A DNA stretch of 37,944 nt from Lachnospiraceae bacterium (lineage in GTDB: Bacteria > Bacillota > Clostridia > Lachnospirales > Lachnospiraceae): positions 1 to 37,944 of the forward strand of contig JAILNG010000076.1 in assembly GCA_024691875.1 (NCBI GenBank), read 5' to 3'. The notes under the pieces are model-generated. The model did not search any database. It was not told where the DNA came from and was given only the letters and a program-made list of their open reading frames with translations. Positions 1 through 7,694 of the stretch are shown here, in pieces (the first letter of the stretch is position 1; the number at the start of each line of letters is the position of its first letter). The position numbers and the translations under genes are program-made.

Positions 1-726
<726 letters not shown>

Positions 727-774
727 CTATTCACAGGTTATTTATTTTATCAATAGCCTGTTTGAAATGATTTT

Positions 775-1395
775 CTAGTTTGCCACCTTAACCATCGAAT
801 GTCTTACAATGGTGTCTTTATAATAATAACCCTTCTGGAAAACCTCAACGATGGTGTTTTCGCCTACGTTTTCATCTTCAACATGCATTACCGCATTGTG
901 AAGATCAGGATTAAATTCACAATTCAAGGCTTCGATCTCTTTAAGCCCCGCTTCCTGAAGTCCGGTCATCATCTGCTTGTAAACCTTTTCCATTCCGGCT
1001 GCAAATGGTGCTGCCTTTTCTTCTTCCGAAAGTCCGTCAAAACCTCTTTCAAAATTGTCGATAACGGGAAGGATCTTTTCAACTATATTCTTTGCTCCCA
1101 TATCGAACATTGCATTTTTTTCTTTTTCCGTTCGTTTACGATAATTGTCAAACTCAGCCATCTGACGAAGAATACGGTCGTTCAGACTTTCGATCTCAAG
1201 ATCCTTTTTATCTTTCTTTTCCTTCTTGGAATCTTTGTCCTTTTCTTCTTTACTTTCTTCGGCTTCTTCTTCGACCTTTTCTTCAGCCTTTTCTTCAGCC
1301 TCAGCTTCGACCTTTTCTTCCTCTTCTTTGGCCTTTTCTACGGAAACATCTGTCTTGATCTCTTCGGTGTTTTCCGTCTTGTTCTTGTTTTTCAC
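775..1395 (-). CDS. grpE: GrpE, nucleotide exchange factor for DnaK
   Basis: A 206-residue cytoplasmic co-chaperone that speeds ADP release from DnaK. The first roughly 70 residues are an extremely Lys/Glu-rich low-complexity arm. It is followed by the long coiled-coil dimer helix (NDRILRQMAEFDNYRKRTEKE) and the C-terminal beta domain, ending in the family motif VFQKGYYYKDTIVRHSMVKV. The start is a GTG at 1393-1395 with GGAAGGAG about 12 bases upstream, a somewhat long spacing; no better start is in frame. It sits 25 bp after hrcA and 66 bp before dnaK and is clearly in their operon. The acidic arm is longer than in E. coli GrpE, but charged N-terminal arms are common in Firmicutes. Confidence 0.96.
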   Translation of the reverse strand: MKNKNKTENTEEIKTDVSVEKAKEEEEKVEAEAEEKAEEKVEEEAEESKEEKDKDSKKEKKDKKDLEIESLNDRILRQMAEFDNYRKRTEKEKNAMFDMGAKNIVEKILPVIDNFERGFDGLSEEEKAAPFAAGMEKVYKQMMTGLQEAGLKEIEALNCEFNPDLHNAVMHVEDENVGENTIVEVFQKGYYYKDTIVRHSMVKVAN

Positions 1396-1420
1396 CTTGT
1401 TCTCAGGCTCCTTCCTAAAA

Positions 1421-2440
1421 CTATTTCTTTATCAATTCATCGATCTGATTTTTGATCGTTGTAAGTGCGGAAACTACTTTCTCGTAATCCATTCTCTTCG
1501 GTCCTACGATACCGAATTTTCCGTACATACCGTCGGCCAACTCGTAAGTTGCCGTTACAACGGAGCAATCTTTCATGGAATCAACGGTTACTTCATCGCC
1601 GATGTAAACCCGGATCGGATTTCCGTCTCCGTCATCCTGTTTCATGAGTTCCGTAAGTTCTTTCTTTTCTTCGATCTCATATAAGATGTCTGAAGCATTG
1701 TCTCCCGCTGAGAGCTCGGGATACTTTAAGATGTTGGTTGCACCACTGGTGTAAACCTTTACCTTTTCTTCTTCACCCAGCGCCTGAGCAACAGCATCAA
1801 GTACATCATTTACGACTCCGCCCAAACCTTCGGATTGCTTTTTCATCTTACCGATGATCTCAAGATTGATCTCGGAAAGATCAAGTCCCTGAAGGAAGCT
1901 GTTAAGCATCAGATTAAGCTTCAGCATCGTTTCGGGTTCAATCTCCTTAGAAACTTCAATAACCTTGTTTTTAACGATGTTACCCTCAATAAGGATAACC
2001 ACAAGAACCGAATTCTCCGAAACTTCGGTGAGCTGAACAAATTTCACCTTTTTGCTTCTGAACATGGGTGTCGTAACCATGGCTGTGTAATTTGTGCTGG
2101 CGGCAAGAAGCTTTGTAGCCTGTTCCAAGAGGTTTTCCATCTTGTCGGCTTTATCAAGAAGCATTGTTTTAATCTCCTTGATCTCCTTGTCCTTACTTTC
2201 CATCATCTTGTCGACATAGAGCCTGTAGGCTTTGTCGGTGGGAATCCTTCCCGCTGAAGTATGAGGAGAAGTAATGTATCCCATTTCTTCAAGATCACTC
2301 ATCTCGTTTCTGATGGTGGCAGAAGAAAGATTCAGGTCCGTGAACTTTGAAATAGTTCTTGAACCAACCGGTTCACCGGTCTCGAGATAATTTCTGATTA
2401 TGGCATTAAGAATTGTCCATTTTCTGTCATCAAGTTCCAA
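1421..2440 (-). CDS. hrcA: HrcA, heat-inducible transcription repressor
   Basis: A 339-residue DNA-binding repressor that binds CIRCE inverted repeats and is kept active by GroEL in studied Firmicutes. The N-terminal winged helix is visible: residues 1-75 begin MELDDRKWTILNAIIRNYLE, followed by GEPVGSRTISKF and LSSATIRNEMSDLEEMGYI, then the SAGRIPTDKAYRLYVD signature. The C-terminal dimerisation region ends in YGKFGIVGPKRMDYEKVVSAL. The start is TTG at 2438-2440 with AAAGGA about 10 bases upstream; it matches the usual HrcA N-terminus and no nearby ATG fits. It is first in the operon hrcA-grpE-dnaK. It should repress itself through the two CIRCE copies upstream and probably htpG through the CIRCE at 36953-36979. 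Confidence 0.97.
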   Translation of the reverse strand: MELDDRKWTILNAIIRNYLETGEPVGSRTISKFTDLNLSSATIRNEMSDLEEMGYITSPHTSAGRIPTDKAYRLYVDKMMESKDKEIKEIKTMLLDKADKMENLLEQATKLLAASTNYTAMVTTPMFRSKKVKFVQLTEVSENSVLVVILIEGNIVKNKVIEVSKEIEPETMLKLNLMLNSFLQGLDLSEINLEIIGKMKKQSEGLGGVVNDVLDAVAQALGEEEKVKVYTSGATNILKYPELSAGDNASDILYEIEEKKELTELMKQDDGDGNPIRVYIGDEVTVDSMKDCSVVTATYELADGMYGKFGIVGPKRMDYEKVVSALTTIKNQIDELIKK

Positions 2441-2481
2441 AGCTCAGGTTCCTTTCTGTAAATAGATTCGGTTTTTAGTTG

Positions 2482-2508
2482 TTAGCACTCAAATGTTCGG
2501 AGTGCTAA
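2482..2508. promoter_or_regulatory. CIRCE operator 1 (HrcA site), promoter-distal copy
   Basis: A perfect TTAGCACTC (2482-2490), 9-base spacer, GAGTGCTAA (2500-2508). It lies downstream of the -10 at 2520-2525, so in the transcribed leader of hrcA, the usual CIRCE place. Confidence 0.97.
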
Positions 2509-2519
2509 TCGTTAGAAAT

Positions 2520-2548
2520 AAAATAGCATTAGCACTCAACTTTGTCAA
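2520..2548 (-). promoter_or_regulatory. sigma-A-type promoter of hrcA-grpE-dnaK
   Basis: On the minus strand, -35 TTGACA (plus 2543-2548), 17-base spacer, -10 TATTTT (plus 2520-2525). The -35 is embedded in CIRCE copy 2. No terminator is obvious between the glucanase stop at 2586 and this promoter, so some read-through from upstream is possible. Confidence 0.8.
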
Positions 2549-2555
2549 GTGCTAA
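2529..2555. promoter_or_regulatory. CIRCE operator 2 (HrcA site), overlaps promoter
   Basis: TTAGCACTC (2529-2537), 9-base spacer, AAGTGCTAA (2547-2555). One base differs from the consensus, A for G at 2547. It covers the -35 hexamer and most of the -35/-10 spacer of the hrcA promoter, so bound HrcA would block RNA polymerase directly. Confidence 0.94.
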
Positions 2556-2585
2556 TACCAACTTTTTTATAAATAATCCCTAAAT

Positions 2586-4478
2586 CTATTTAACTGTCAG
2601 TTTAAAAGTTACATATATGCTTTCCACATGGCCCAGAGTTTGCGGATCAAGTATAGTCGGACTTGCATAGGTCGCTCTTCCCATGGGTGTTCTGATGTCC
2701 TTAACCTCACTCATTTTTGTGATCCACTCATTATAAAGATTTATTCTGGTACAGTTTCCATCATCGGATGTGCAATAAGGAAGCTTGTTAAAATCGTATT
2801 TATTACCGTTAATAACAATTTCCTTTATAGTCATAAGACACCCGGGGAAAAGCTTTTCTCCGTTGTCGATGCCTACAGCGCTGAAAACCAGGCTGTCAGC
2901 ATAGCCGGCTGCGGTTCCCGTAAAGTCAAGACCTACAGTGTACTCTCCCGCCCCCGTAACATAAACATCAGTAGGAACGACACCCTCCGTCTTTGATTCG
3001 GGTGTGTATGTGTCTCCCACGCTATATGAAATACTCCAGTCGGAAGAAGAATACATGAGCCATGCAATTGCCTCATCATCACCCAGTACAAAAGGATCCG
3101 TCGCATTTTCGTAAGCAGTCTGCATTTCTTTCTGCGCCATATCAACGTAGGATTTACCGATCAATGCCTGGGATGCGGCGGAATGGTTCAGATAAAGCGT
3201 AGCCATATCCGGATCAATGATCGAAGCATTCTGTCTGTTGAAAAGATTATTGCAATCCCAAAGAACCGGAACAAATCCGTAAACATCGCAATTATTTAAA
3301 AGATTGGCCGTATATTCCTTTGCACCGTCCTTTATCTTGGTTCCGTTCGGCATGAGAACGCCGTATTCACCGATCACAACGCCTACGCCCTTATCCGTGA
3401 ACACTTTCATCTTTGCGAGAGCATTGTTCATGTTTGAGTATTCGGTTTTTGATCCCCACGTATCAACGGAATCATTGATGCAGTATTGCGAAGGATCATA
3501 ATAATGTACGGAGATCAGCAGCCTGTTTGAAGCCGTATCATCGGGAAGCTTGAATCTCTCGTCAATTGTATTGTTAATGTCTGTTCCGTAACCTGCTATC
3601 AAAAGGAATCTTTCACTGTTGTTACCGTCTGTGGCGCGCACCGTATCCACGAACGCCTGATTCACTTCATTACAGAGCCTGTACTTTTCATCGGTTGAAA
3701 GTGCTGTAGTTTCCGAATCCGAGCAGAATATACTGTTTTCATCAAAACGTGCTCCCAGCTCTTCATTTGCCGACTCAAAGATCAGGTAATCGGAATAGTC
3801 TTTAAAATTTTCCGCTATCTGTTTCCACATGGATGTATAAAGCTTCATGGCTTCATTCACGGTTTCTTCGCTGTCGGAGCCGAACATTCCCCACCATCCG
3901 TTATCCCAGTGATCATTTATTATTACGTACATGCCCGCATTTCTGGCGTAGTTAACGATCTCAGTCACTCGGGCCATGAATTTATCATCTATATCATAGT
4001 TCTTATCTTCAACATGCATTCCGCTGGTCCAGCCCACAGGAATCCTTAATGTATCAAAACCTGCAGCTTTCATTCCGTCGATCATAGCCTGAGTGGTCAC
4101 AGGCTGTCCCCAGCTTGTTTCATATACAATGGGATCGGCCCCGACTCCGTTTGTCATTCTTCCGCCGATTGCTTCCATGGTGTTTCCAAGATTGATCCCG
4201 CCTCCCATCAGATCTGCAATCTCAAGGGATGTGAGCTCAGGTCTCATCTTTCCGTCATCTGCCCATTCACTCACCTTAGTATCCGCCTTTTCATTCACAT
4301 CTGTCTTTTGTTTGTTCTGTTCTTCCGCATTCTCTGTTTGGTTGTCCTGTTTTTCTTCAACTGAGATCACATTGTCCGGTGTCTCCTGCTCCGTTTCTTT
4401 TCCGCAAGCCGCAAACAAGCTTACTGCCAGCATCAGAGTTAAAAGCACCGAAACCGTCTTCTTCCGTCTGTTCTTCAT
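2586..4478 (-). CDS. Glycoside hydrolase family 5 endoglucanase, lipoprotein
   Basis: A 630-residue secreted enzyme, most likely a beta-1,4-endoglucanase acting on cellulose or mixed-linked glucan. The N-terminus is a lipoprotein signal with lipobox LFAAC (Cys25), so it is anchored outside the membrane. An acidic Gln/Glu-rich linker (26-75) precedes the GH5 barrel (about 80-425). Visible active-site elements are NTMEAIGG, FDTLRIPVGW, NDHWDNGWW, the Asn238-Glu239 acid/base pair in FESANEE, His325 in ISVHYYD, and nucleophile Glu371 in VIGEYG. Residues about 455-630 form an aromatic-rich beta-type domain that may be a carbohydrate-binding module; I cannot assign it to a family. The ATG at 4476-4478 was chosen because it follows AGGAGG and starts the signal peptide; an in-frame upstream ATG at 4532 would bury it. 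Substrate is inferred. Confidence 0.9.
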   Translation of the reverse strand: MKNRRKKTVSVLLTLMLAVSLFAACGKETEQETPDNVISVEEKQDNQTENAEEQNKQKTDVNEKADTKVSEWADDGKMRPELTSLEIADLMGGGINLGNTMEAIGGRMTNGVGADPIVYETSWGQPVTTQAMIDGMKAAGFDTLRIPVGWTSGMHVEDKNYDIDDKFMARVTEIVNYARNAGMYVIINDHWDNGWWGMFGSDSEETVNEAMKLYTSMWKQIAENFKDYSDYLIFESANEELGARFDENSIFCSDSETTALSTDEKYRLCNEVNQAFVDTVRATDGNNSERFLLIAGYGTDINNTIDERFKLPDDTASNRLLISVHYYDPSQYCINDSVDTWGSKTEYSNMNNALAKMKVFTDKGVGVVIGEYGVLMPNGTKIKDGAKEYTANLLNNCDVYGFVPVLWDCNNLFNRQNASIIDPDMATLYLNHSAASQALIGKSYVDMAQKEMQTAYENATDPFVLGDDEAIAWLMYSSSDWSISYSVGDTYTPESKTEGVVPTDVYVTGAGEYTVGLDFTGTAAGYADSLVFSAVGIDNGEKLFPGCLMTIKEIVINGNKYDFNKLPYCTSDDGNCTRINLYNEWITKMSEVKDIRTPMGRATYASPTILDPQTLGHVESIYVTFKLTVK

Positions 4479-4521
4479 AAATACCTCCTGAATCATTTGT
4501 GCGCCGTTATCGGCAAAACAC

Positions 4522-4558
4522 AAAAAAGCCATTGCTATTTTCTCATAGCAGTGGCTTT
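4522..4558 (-). terminator. Rho-independent terminator after nfnB
   Basis: Arms at 4525-4538 and 4545-4558 form a GC-containing hairpin (plus strand GCCATTGCTAT and ATAGCAGTGGC). On the minus strand it is followed by a run of T. It lies 42 bases past the nfnB stop and just before the glucanase gene. Confidence 0.85.
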
Positions 4559-4599
4559 AATTTAACCGTAATTATTCTTAATAAAAAGACGTAAAAAAC

Positions 4600-5994
4600 T
4601 TACTTATTCTGCAGGTACTCGTCAATAGCGGCCGCAGCCTGTTTACCTGCCTGCATGGCAAGGATAACCGTTGCCGCTCCCGTAACCGCATCTCCGCCCG
4701 CAAAGATTCCTTCACGAGATGTCTTACCTGTAACTTCTTCCGCGACGATGCACTTATGAGAATTGATCTCAAGTCCTTCGGTAGTAGATGAGATCAGCGG
4801 ATTGGGGCTTGTTCCCAGTGCCATGATGACCGTGTCAACATCAATGGTGAAATCGGAGTCCTTCTTCTCAACAGGTCTTCTTCTTCCTGAAGCATCAGGC
4901 TCGCCAAGTTCCATTTCCACGCAGGTGATACCCTTAACCCAGCCGTTGTCATCCACAAGGATCTCCTTGGGATTTGTCAGCAGTTTGAAGATGATTCCCT
5001 CTTCCTTTGCATGATGTACTTCTTCTGCTCTTGCGGGAAGTTCAGCTTCGGAACGTCTGTATATGATATAGGTTTCCGCGCCGAGTCTGAGTGCTGTTCT
5101 CGCAGCATCCATTGCTACGTTTCCGCCACCGATAACAGCTACCTTCTTACCTCTTGAAATGGGTGTATCGTAATCATCTCTGAAGGCTTTCATGAGATTG
5201 TTTCTTGTAAGGAATTCATTTGCGGAGAATACACCGTTAGCCTGTTCTCCGGGAATGCCCATAAACTTGGGAAGACCTGCTCCCGATCCGATAAAGACAG
5301 CCTTAAAGCCTTCTTCTTCCATCAGTTCATCTATGGTTACCGATTTTCCGATTATAACATCGGTTTCGATCTTAACGCCCAAACTCTTAACATTTTCAAC
5401 TTCGGCTTTTACAACTGTATCTTTGGGAAGTCTGAACTCAGGTATACCGTAAACCAAAACGCCGCCCGCTTCATGAAGCGCTTCGAAAATGGTAACATCG
5501 TATCCTTTCTTCGCCAGTTCTCCGGCACATGTGAGTCCGGAAGGACCGGAACCGATCACTGCAACCTTCTTACCGTTCTTTTCGCTTGTTCCCTGAGGTT
5601 TTATGTTGTGTTCTCTTGCCCAGTCAGCGGTAAATCTCTCAAGCTTACCGATGGAAACAGCTTCGCCCTTGATGCCTCTGATACATTTAGCTTCACACTG
5701 AGTCTCCTGAGGGCAAACACGGCCGCAGATTGCGGGAAGTGCGGAATACTTGCTGATCTCTGCATATGCATTCTCAATGTCACCTGTTTCTACGTGTCTG
5801 ATGAATTCAGGAATGTTGATCTCTACGGGACATCCTGTCTGACACTGGGGCTTTTTACATTTTAAACATCTTGAAGCTTCTGCCATGGCTTCTTCAAGAC
5901 TGTATCCCAGGCATACTTCTTCAAAATTGGTTGCTCTTTTTTTTGCTTCCTGCTCACTAACAGGAACGCGTTTCATCTTATCTGTTACTTCCAT
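4600..5994 (-). CDS. nfnB: NfnB-like / glutamate synthase small-subunit-like flavoprotein
   Basis: A 464-residue FAD and NAD(P)-binding iron-sulfur oxidoreductase. The N-terminus carries Cys-rich cluster motifs (CLKCKKPQCQTGCPV, then ICGRVCPQETQCEAKC) for [4Fe-4S] centres. A dinucleotide fold follows (VAVIGSGPSGLTCAGELA) and then a second one (VAVIGGGNVAMDAARTA). The C-terminus has the FAD-binding GIFAGGDAVTGAATVILAM motif. Alone it would be annotated as GltA/GltD, the glutamate synthase small subunit. Its neighbour 16 bp upstream is the ferredoxin-NADP reductase alpha subunit and no large glutamate synthase subunit is nearby, so NfnB of the NADH-dependent reduced ferredoxin:NADP oxidoreductase is the better call. 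That complex couples ferredoxin and NADH oxidation to NADPH formation. Bifurcation itself is inferred from the gene pair. Confidence 0.9.
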   Translation of the reverse strand: MEVTDKMKRVPVSEQEAKKRATNFEEVCLGYSLEEAMAEASRCLKCKKPQCQTGCPVEINIPEFIRHVETGDIENAYAEISKYSALPAICGRVCPQETQCEAKCIRGIKGEAVSIGKLERFTADWAREHNIKPQGTSEKNGKKVAVIGSGPSGLTCAGELAKKGYDVTIFEALHEAGGVLVYGIPEFRLPKDTVVKAEVENVKSLGVKIETDVIIGKSVTIDELMEEEGFKAVFIGSGAGLPKFMGIPGEQANGVFSANEFLTRNNLMKAFRDDYDTPISRGKKVAVIGGGNVAMDAARTALRLGAETYIIYRRSEAELPARAEEVHHAKEEGIIFKLLTNPKEILVDDNGWVKGITCVEMELGEPDASGRRRPVEKKDSDFTIDVDTVIMALGTSPNPLISSTTEGLEINSHKCIVAEEVTGKTSREGIFAGGDAVTGAATVILAMQAGKQAAAAIDEYLQNK

Positions 5995-6010
5995 TATTAC
6001 GCCTCCTGTA

Positions 6011-6892
6011 TTAATTGCAATGTCCGCAGCCGCCGTGATGAGTTTCGCCTTCTCTTACAGCGAGAAGCGCTCTTCCCTCCTCGGTCTTGTAAAGCTGCTG
6101 GCGTTTCATTGCATTATCGTAATCTACCAAATGTCCGTCAAACTCGGGTCCGTCAACGCAGGCAAATTTAACTTCGCCACCCACAAGCACTCTGCAGGCA
6201 CCGCACATTCCTGTACCGTCAACCATGATGGGGTTCATTGAAACAACTGTGGGGATTCCCAGTTCCTTAGTCAAAAGTGAAGCAAACTTCATCATGATCA
6301 GGGGCCCGATAGCCACTGCATGATTGTAGGATTTATGCTCTTCATTTATAAGATACTTAAGGCAATCATTTACATTGCCCTTTCTGCCCTTAGTTCCGTC
6401 ATCGGTTGTCACATAAACGTTTGCCGCAACCTTTCTCATTTCCTCTTCAAGGATGATCAGGGATTCATTTCTTGCGCCTATGATAACATCTGCATCGATG
6501 CCCTGCTCATGAAGCCATTTAACCTGAGGATAAACGGGAGCTGTTCCGACACCGCCTGCCATAAATATTATGCGCTTTTTCCTGAGCTCGTCCGGGCTTT
6601 CACTGCAAAGCTCGGAAGGAAGTCCCAAAGGTCCGGTAAAATCGGCAAATTCATCACCCACATTATACTCAGCCATCATTTTTGTTGAAGCTCCGACAGT
6701 CTGGAAAACTATAGTTACGCTTTCCTTTTCTCTGTCATAATCGCAAATGGTGAGCGGGATCCTTTCTCCTCTTTCATCGGGACGAACAATTACAAATTGT
6801 CCGGGAAGACACTTGTGCGCCACTCTGGGTGCATAAACATCCATCAGCACAATATTGTCGGATAACATGCTTTTTTTAAGAATTTTGAACAT
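6011..6892 (-). CDS. nfnA: NfnA-like ferredoxin:NADP oxidoreductase alpha subunit
   Basis: A 293-residue ferredoxin reductase-type subunit. It has an FAD-binding barrel (about 1-95, with the PLTICDYDRE segment), an NAD(P)-binding fold (MAGGVGTAPVYPQVKWL), and a C-terminal cysteine cluster (MCGACRV, then FACVDGPEF) that ligates a [2Fe-2S] centre in NfnA/SudB relatives. The start is ATG 6890-6892 with GGAGA just upstream; a longer frame to 6943 has no ribosome site. It is immediately followed by nfnB and the two form a cytoplasmic heterodimer in characterised species. Dihydroorotate dehydrogenase electron-transfer subunit (PyrK) is the main alternative by sequence, but the nfnB-like partner argues against it. 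Confidence 0.88.
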   Translation of the reverse strand: MFKILKKSMLSDNIVLMDVYAPRVAHKCLPGQFVIVRPDERGERIPLTICDYDREKESVTIVFQTVGASTKMMAEYNVGDEFADFTGPLGLPSELCSESPDELRKKRIIFMAGGVGTAPVYPQVKWLHEQGIDADVIIGARNESLIILEEEMRKVAANVYVTTDDGTKGRKGNVNDCLKYLINEEHKSYNHAVAIGPLIMMKFASLLTKELGIPTVVSMNPIMVDGTGMCGACRVLVGGEVKFACVDGPEFDGHLVDYDNAMKRQQLYKTEEGRALLAVREGETHHGGCGHCN

Positions 6893-6991
6893 AATTACTC
6901 TCCGTCGGTTACTCCTAAATTTAATATCATATATATTTACCACTTTTTTTCCGATTTTACAACACTAAATTGTTAATGTGCAAAATTTTTT

Positions 6992-7208
6992 TTAATCTGT
7001 AACTGTTCACAACAGCCCACACAATAATCCATCCGAAAGCTTGCTTTCAGGGAGGGATTTTGTGGGGGCGGCAGCTGCGAAGCAGCGTTCGCACAAGCTG
7101 TTAAGCTTGGGCGTGTGAACAGTTACAGATTAATGCCACCCCCGAAACAGCCCACACAATAATCCATCCGAAAGCTTGCTTTCAGGGAGGGATTTTGTGG
7201 GGGCGGCA
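6992..7208. repeat. Intergenic palindromic element A, with a 63-bp direct repeat
   Basis: This fills most of the 435-bp gap between nfnA and yerC. A perfect 19-bp inverted repeat bounds the main part: TTAATCTGTAACTGTTCAC at 6992-7010 and its complement at 7115-7133. Inside is a 63-bp hairpin module (7011-7073) with core GAAAGCTTGCTTTC. The module recurs identically at 7146-7208, outside the right inverted end. A short hairpin GCTGCGAAGCAGC lies at 7074-7086. Related elements lie at 27782-27985, 33733-33943 and 36984-37008. No reading frame is credible here. The remaining bases 6893-6991 are AT-rich and presumably hold the nfnAB promoter, which I could not fix. Confidence 0.85.
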
Positions 7209-7249
7209 TTTTATTTTGTGAAATTTTTAATTTAATTAGTTTTTAGCTA

Positions 7250-7278
7250 TTTACTTTAGAATTGTGTAGTGCTAAAAT
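7250..7278 (+). promoter_or_regulatory. yerC promoter within an inverted repeat
   Basis: -35 TTTACT (7250-7255), 17-base spacer, -10 TAAAAT (7273-7278). A 9-bp inverted repeat, ATTTACTTT (7249-7257) and AAAGTAAAT (7282-7290), brackets the promoter and could be an operator, perhaps for YerC itself. Confidence 0.6.
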
Positions 7279-7327
7279 ATAAAAGTAAATGTACTTTGCC
7301 TTATGGCAAAATGGAGGATATAGAGAA

Positions 7328-7651
7328 ATGAGTATTAACATCAAGACACCCGCTGTCGATTATTTTTTTGACGCGGTACTCAGCTTGAAAAACCATGAAG
7401 AATGCTACAATTTCTTCGAGGATATCTGTACTGTGAATGAAATTCTTTCATTTGCACAGCGTTTCCAAGTTGCGGCTATGCTGAGAGCCAAAAAAACCTA
7501 TCTCGAAATCGCCGAAGAAACAGGCGCTTCGACAGCCACGATCAGTCGTGTAAACCGCTCTCTGAACTATGGAAATGACGGTTACGACATGGCCTTTTCA
7601 AGAGTTGCTCCCTTCCCTGAAGAAGGCGACAGCAAAAAATCCGAAAAGTAA
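7328..7651 (+). CDS. yerC: YerC/YecD-type TrpR-like repressor
   Basis: A 107-residue all-helical DNA-binding protein of the TrpR superfamily. The helix-turn-helix is TYLEIAEETGASTATISRVNRSL (about residues 57-79), preceded by the typical FFEDICTVNEILSFAQRF helices. YerC proteins are found widely in Firmicutes; their ligand and targets are not well defined, and this is not the Trp-operon repressor. The start is ATG 7328-7330 with GGAGG at 7312-7316; an earlier in-frame ATG at 7289 has no ribosome site and is inside the likely transcript leader. It is transcribed alone, divergent from nfnAB, and ends at a strong bidirectional terminator shared with pcrA. Family assignment is firm; the regulon is unknown. 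Confidence 0.9.
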   Translation: MSINIKTPAVDYFFDAVLSLKNHEECYNFFEDICTVNEILSFAQRFQVAAMLRAKKTYLEIAEETGASTATISRVNRSLNYGNDGYDMAFSRVAPFPEEGDSKKSEK

Positions 7652-7656
7652 TAAAA

Positions 7657-7692
7657 CAGCAGTTCCTTATTAAAAGGAGCTGCTGATTTTTT
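7657..7692. terminator. Bidirectional terminator between yerC and pcrA
   Basis: Arms CAGCAGTTCCTT (7657-7668) and AAGGAGCTGCTG (7674-7685), with one G-T pair. T runs follow on the plus strand and a TTTTA tract on the minus strand, so it can end both convergent genes. Confidence 0.88.
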
Positions 7693-7694
7693 TA

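Noticed and set aside
799..1455. Long plus-strand frame antisense to grpE, rich in Phe and Leu
   Set aside because: It is the complement of the Lys/Glu-rich grpE arm; codons for Lys and Glu read as Phe and Leu on the other strand. No ribosome site.
6960..6992. TTGTTAAT near nfnA, considered as a Rex (redox) operator
   Set aside because: Only one half site is present; the opposite TTAACAA half is missing at the expected distance.
7011..7208. Two identical 63-bp repeats, considered as a CRISPR start
   Set aside because: Only two copies, and the 72-bp spacing contains the inverted end of element A. No cas genes; the unit is a hairpin module.
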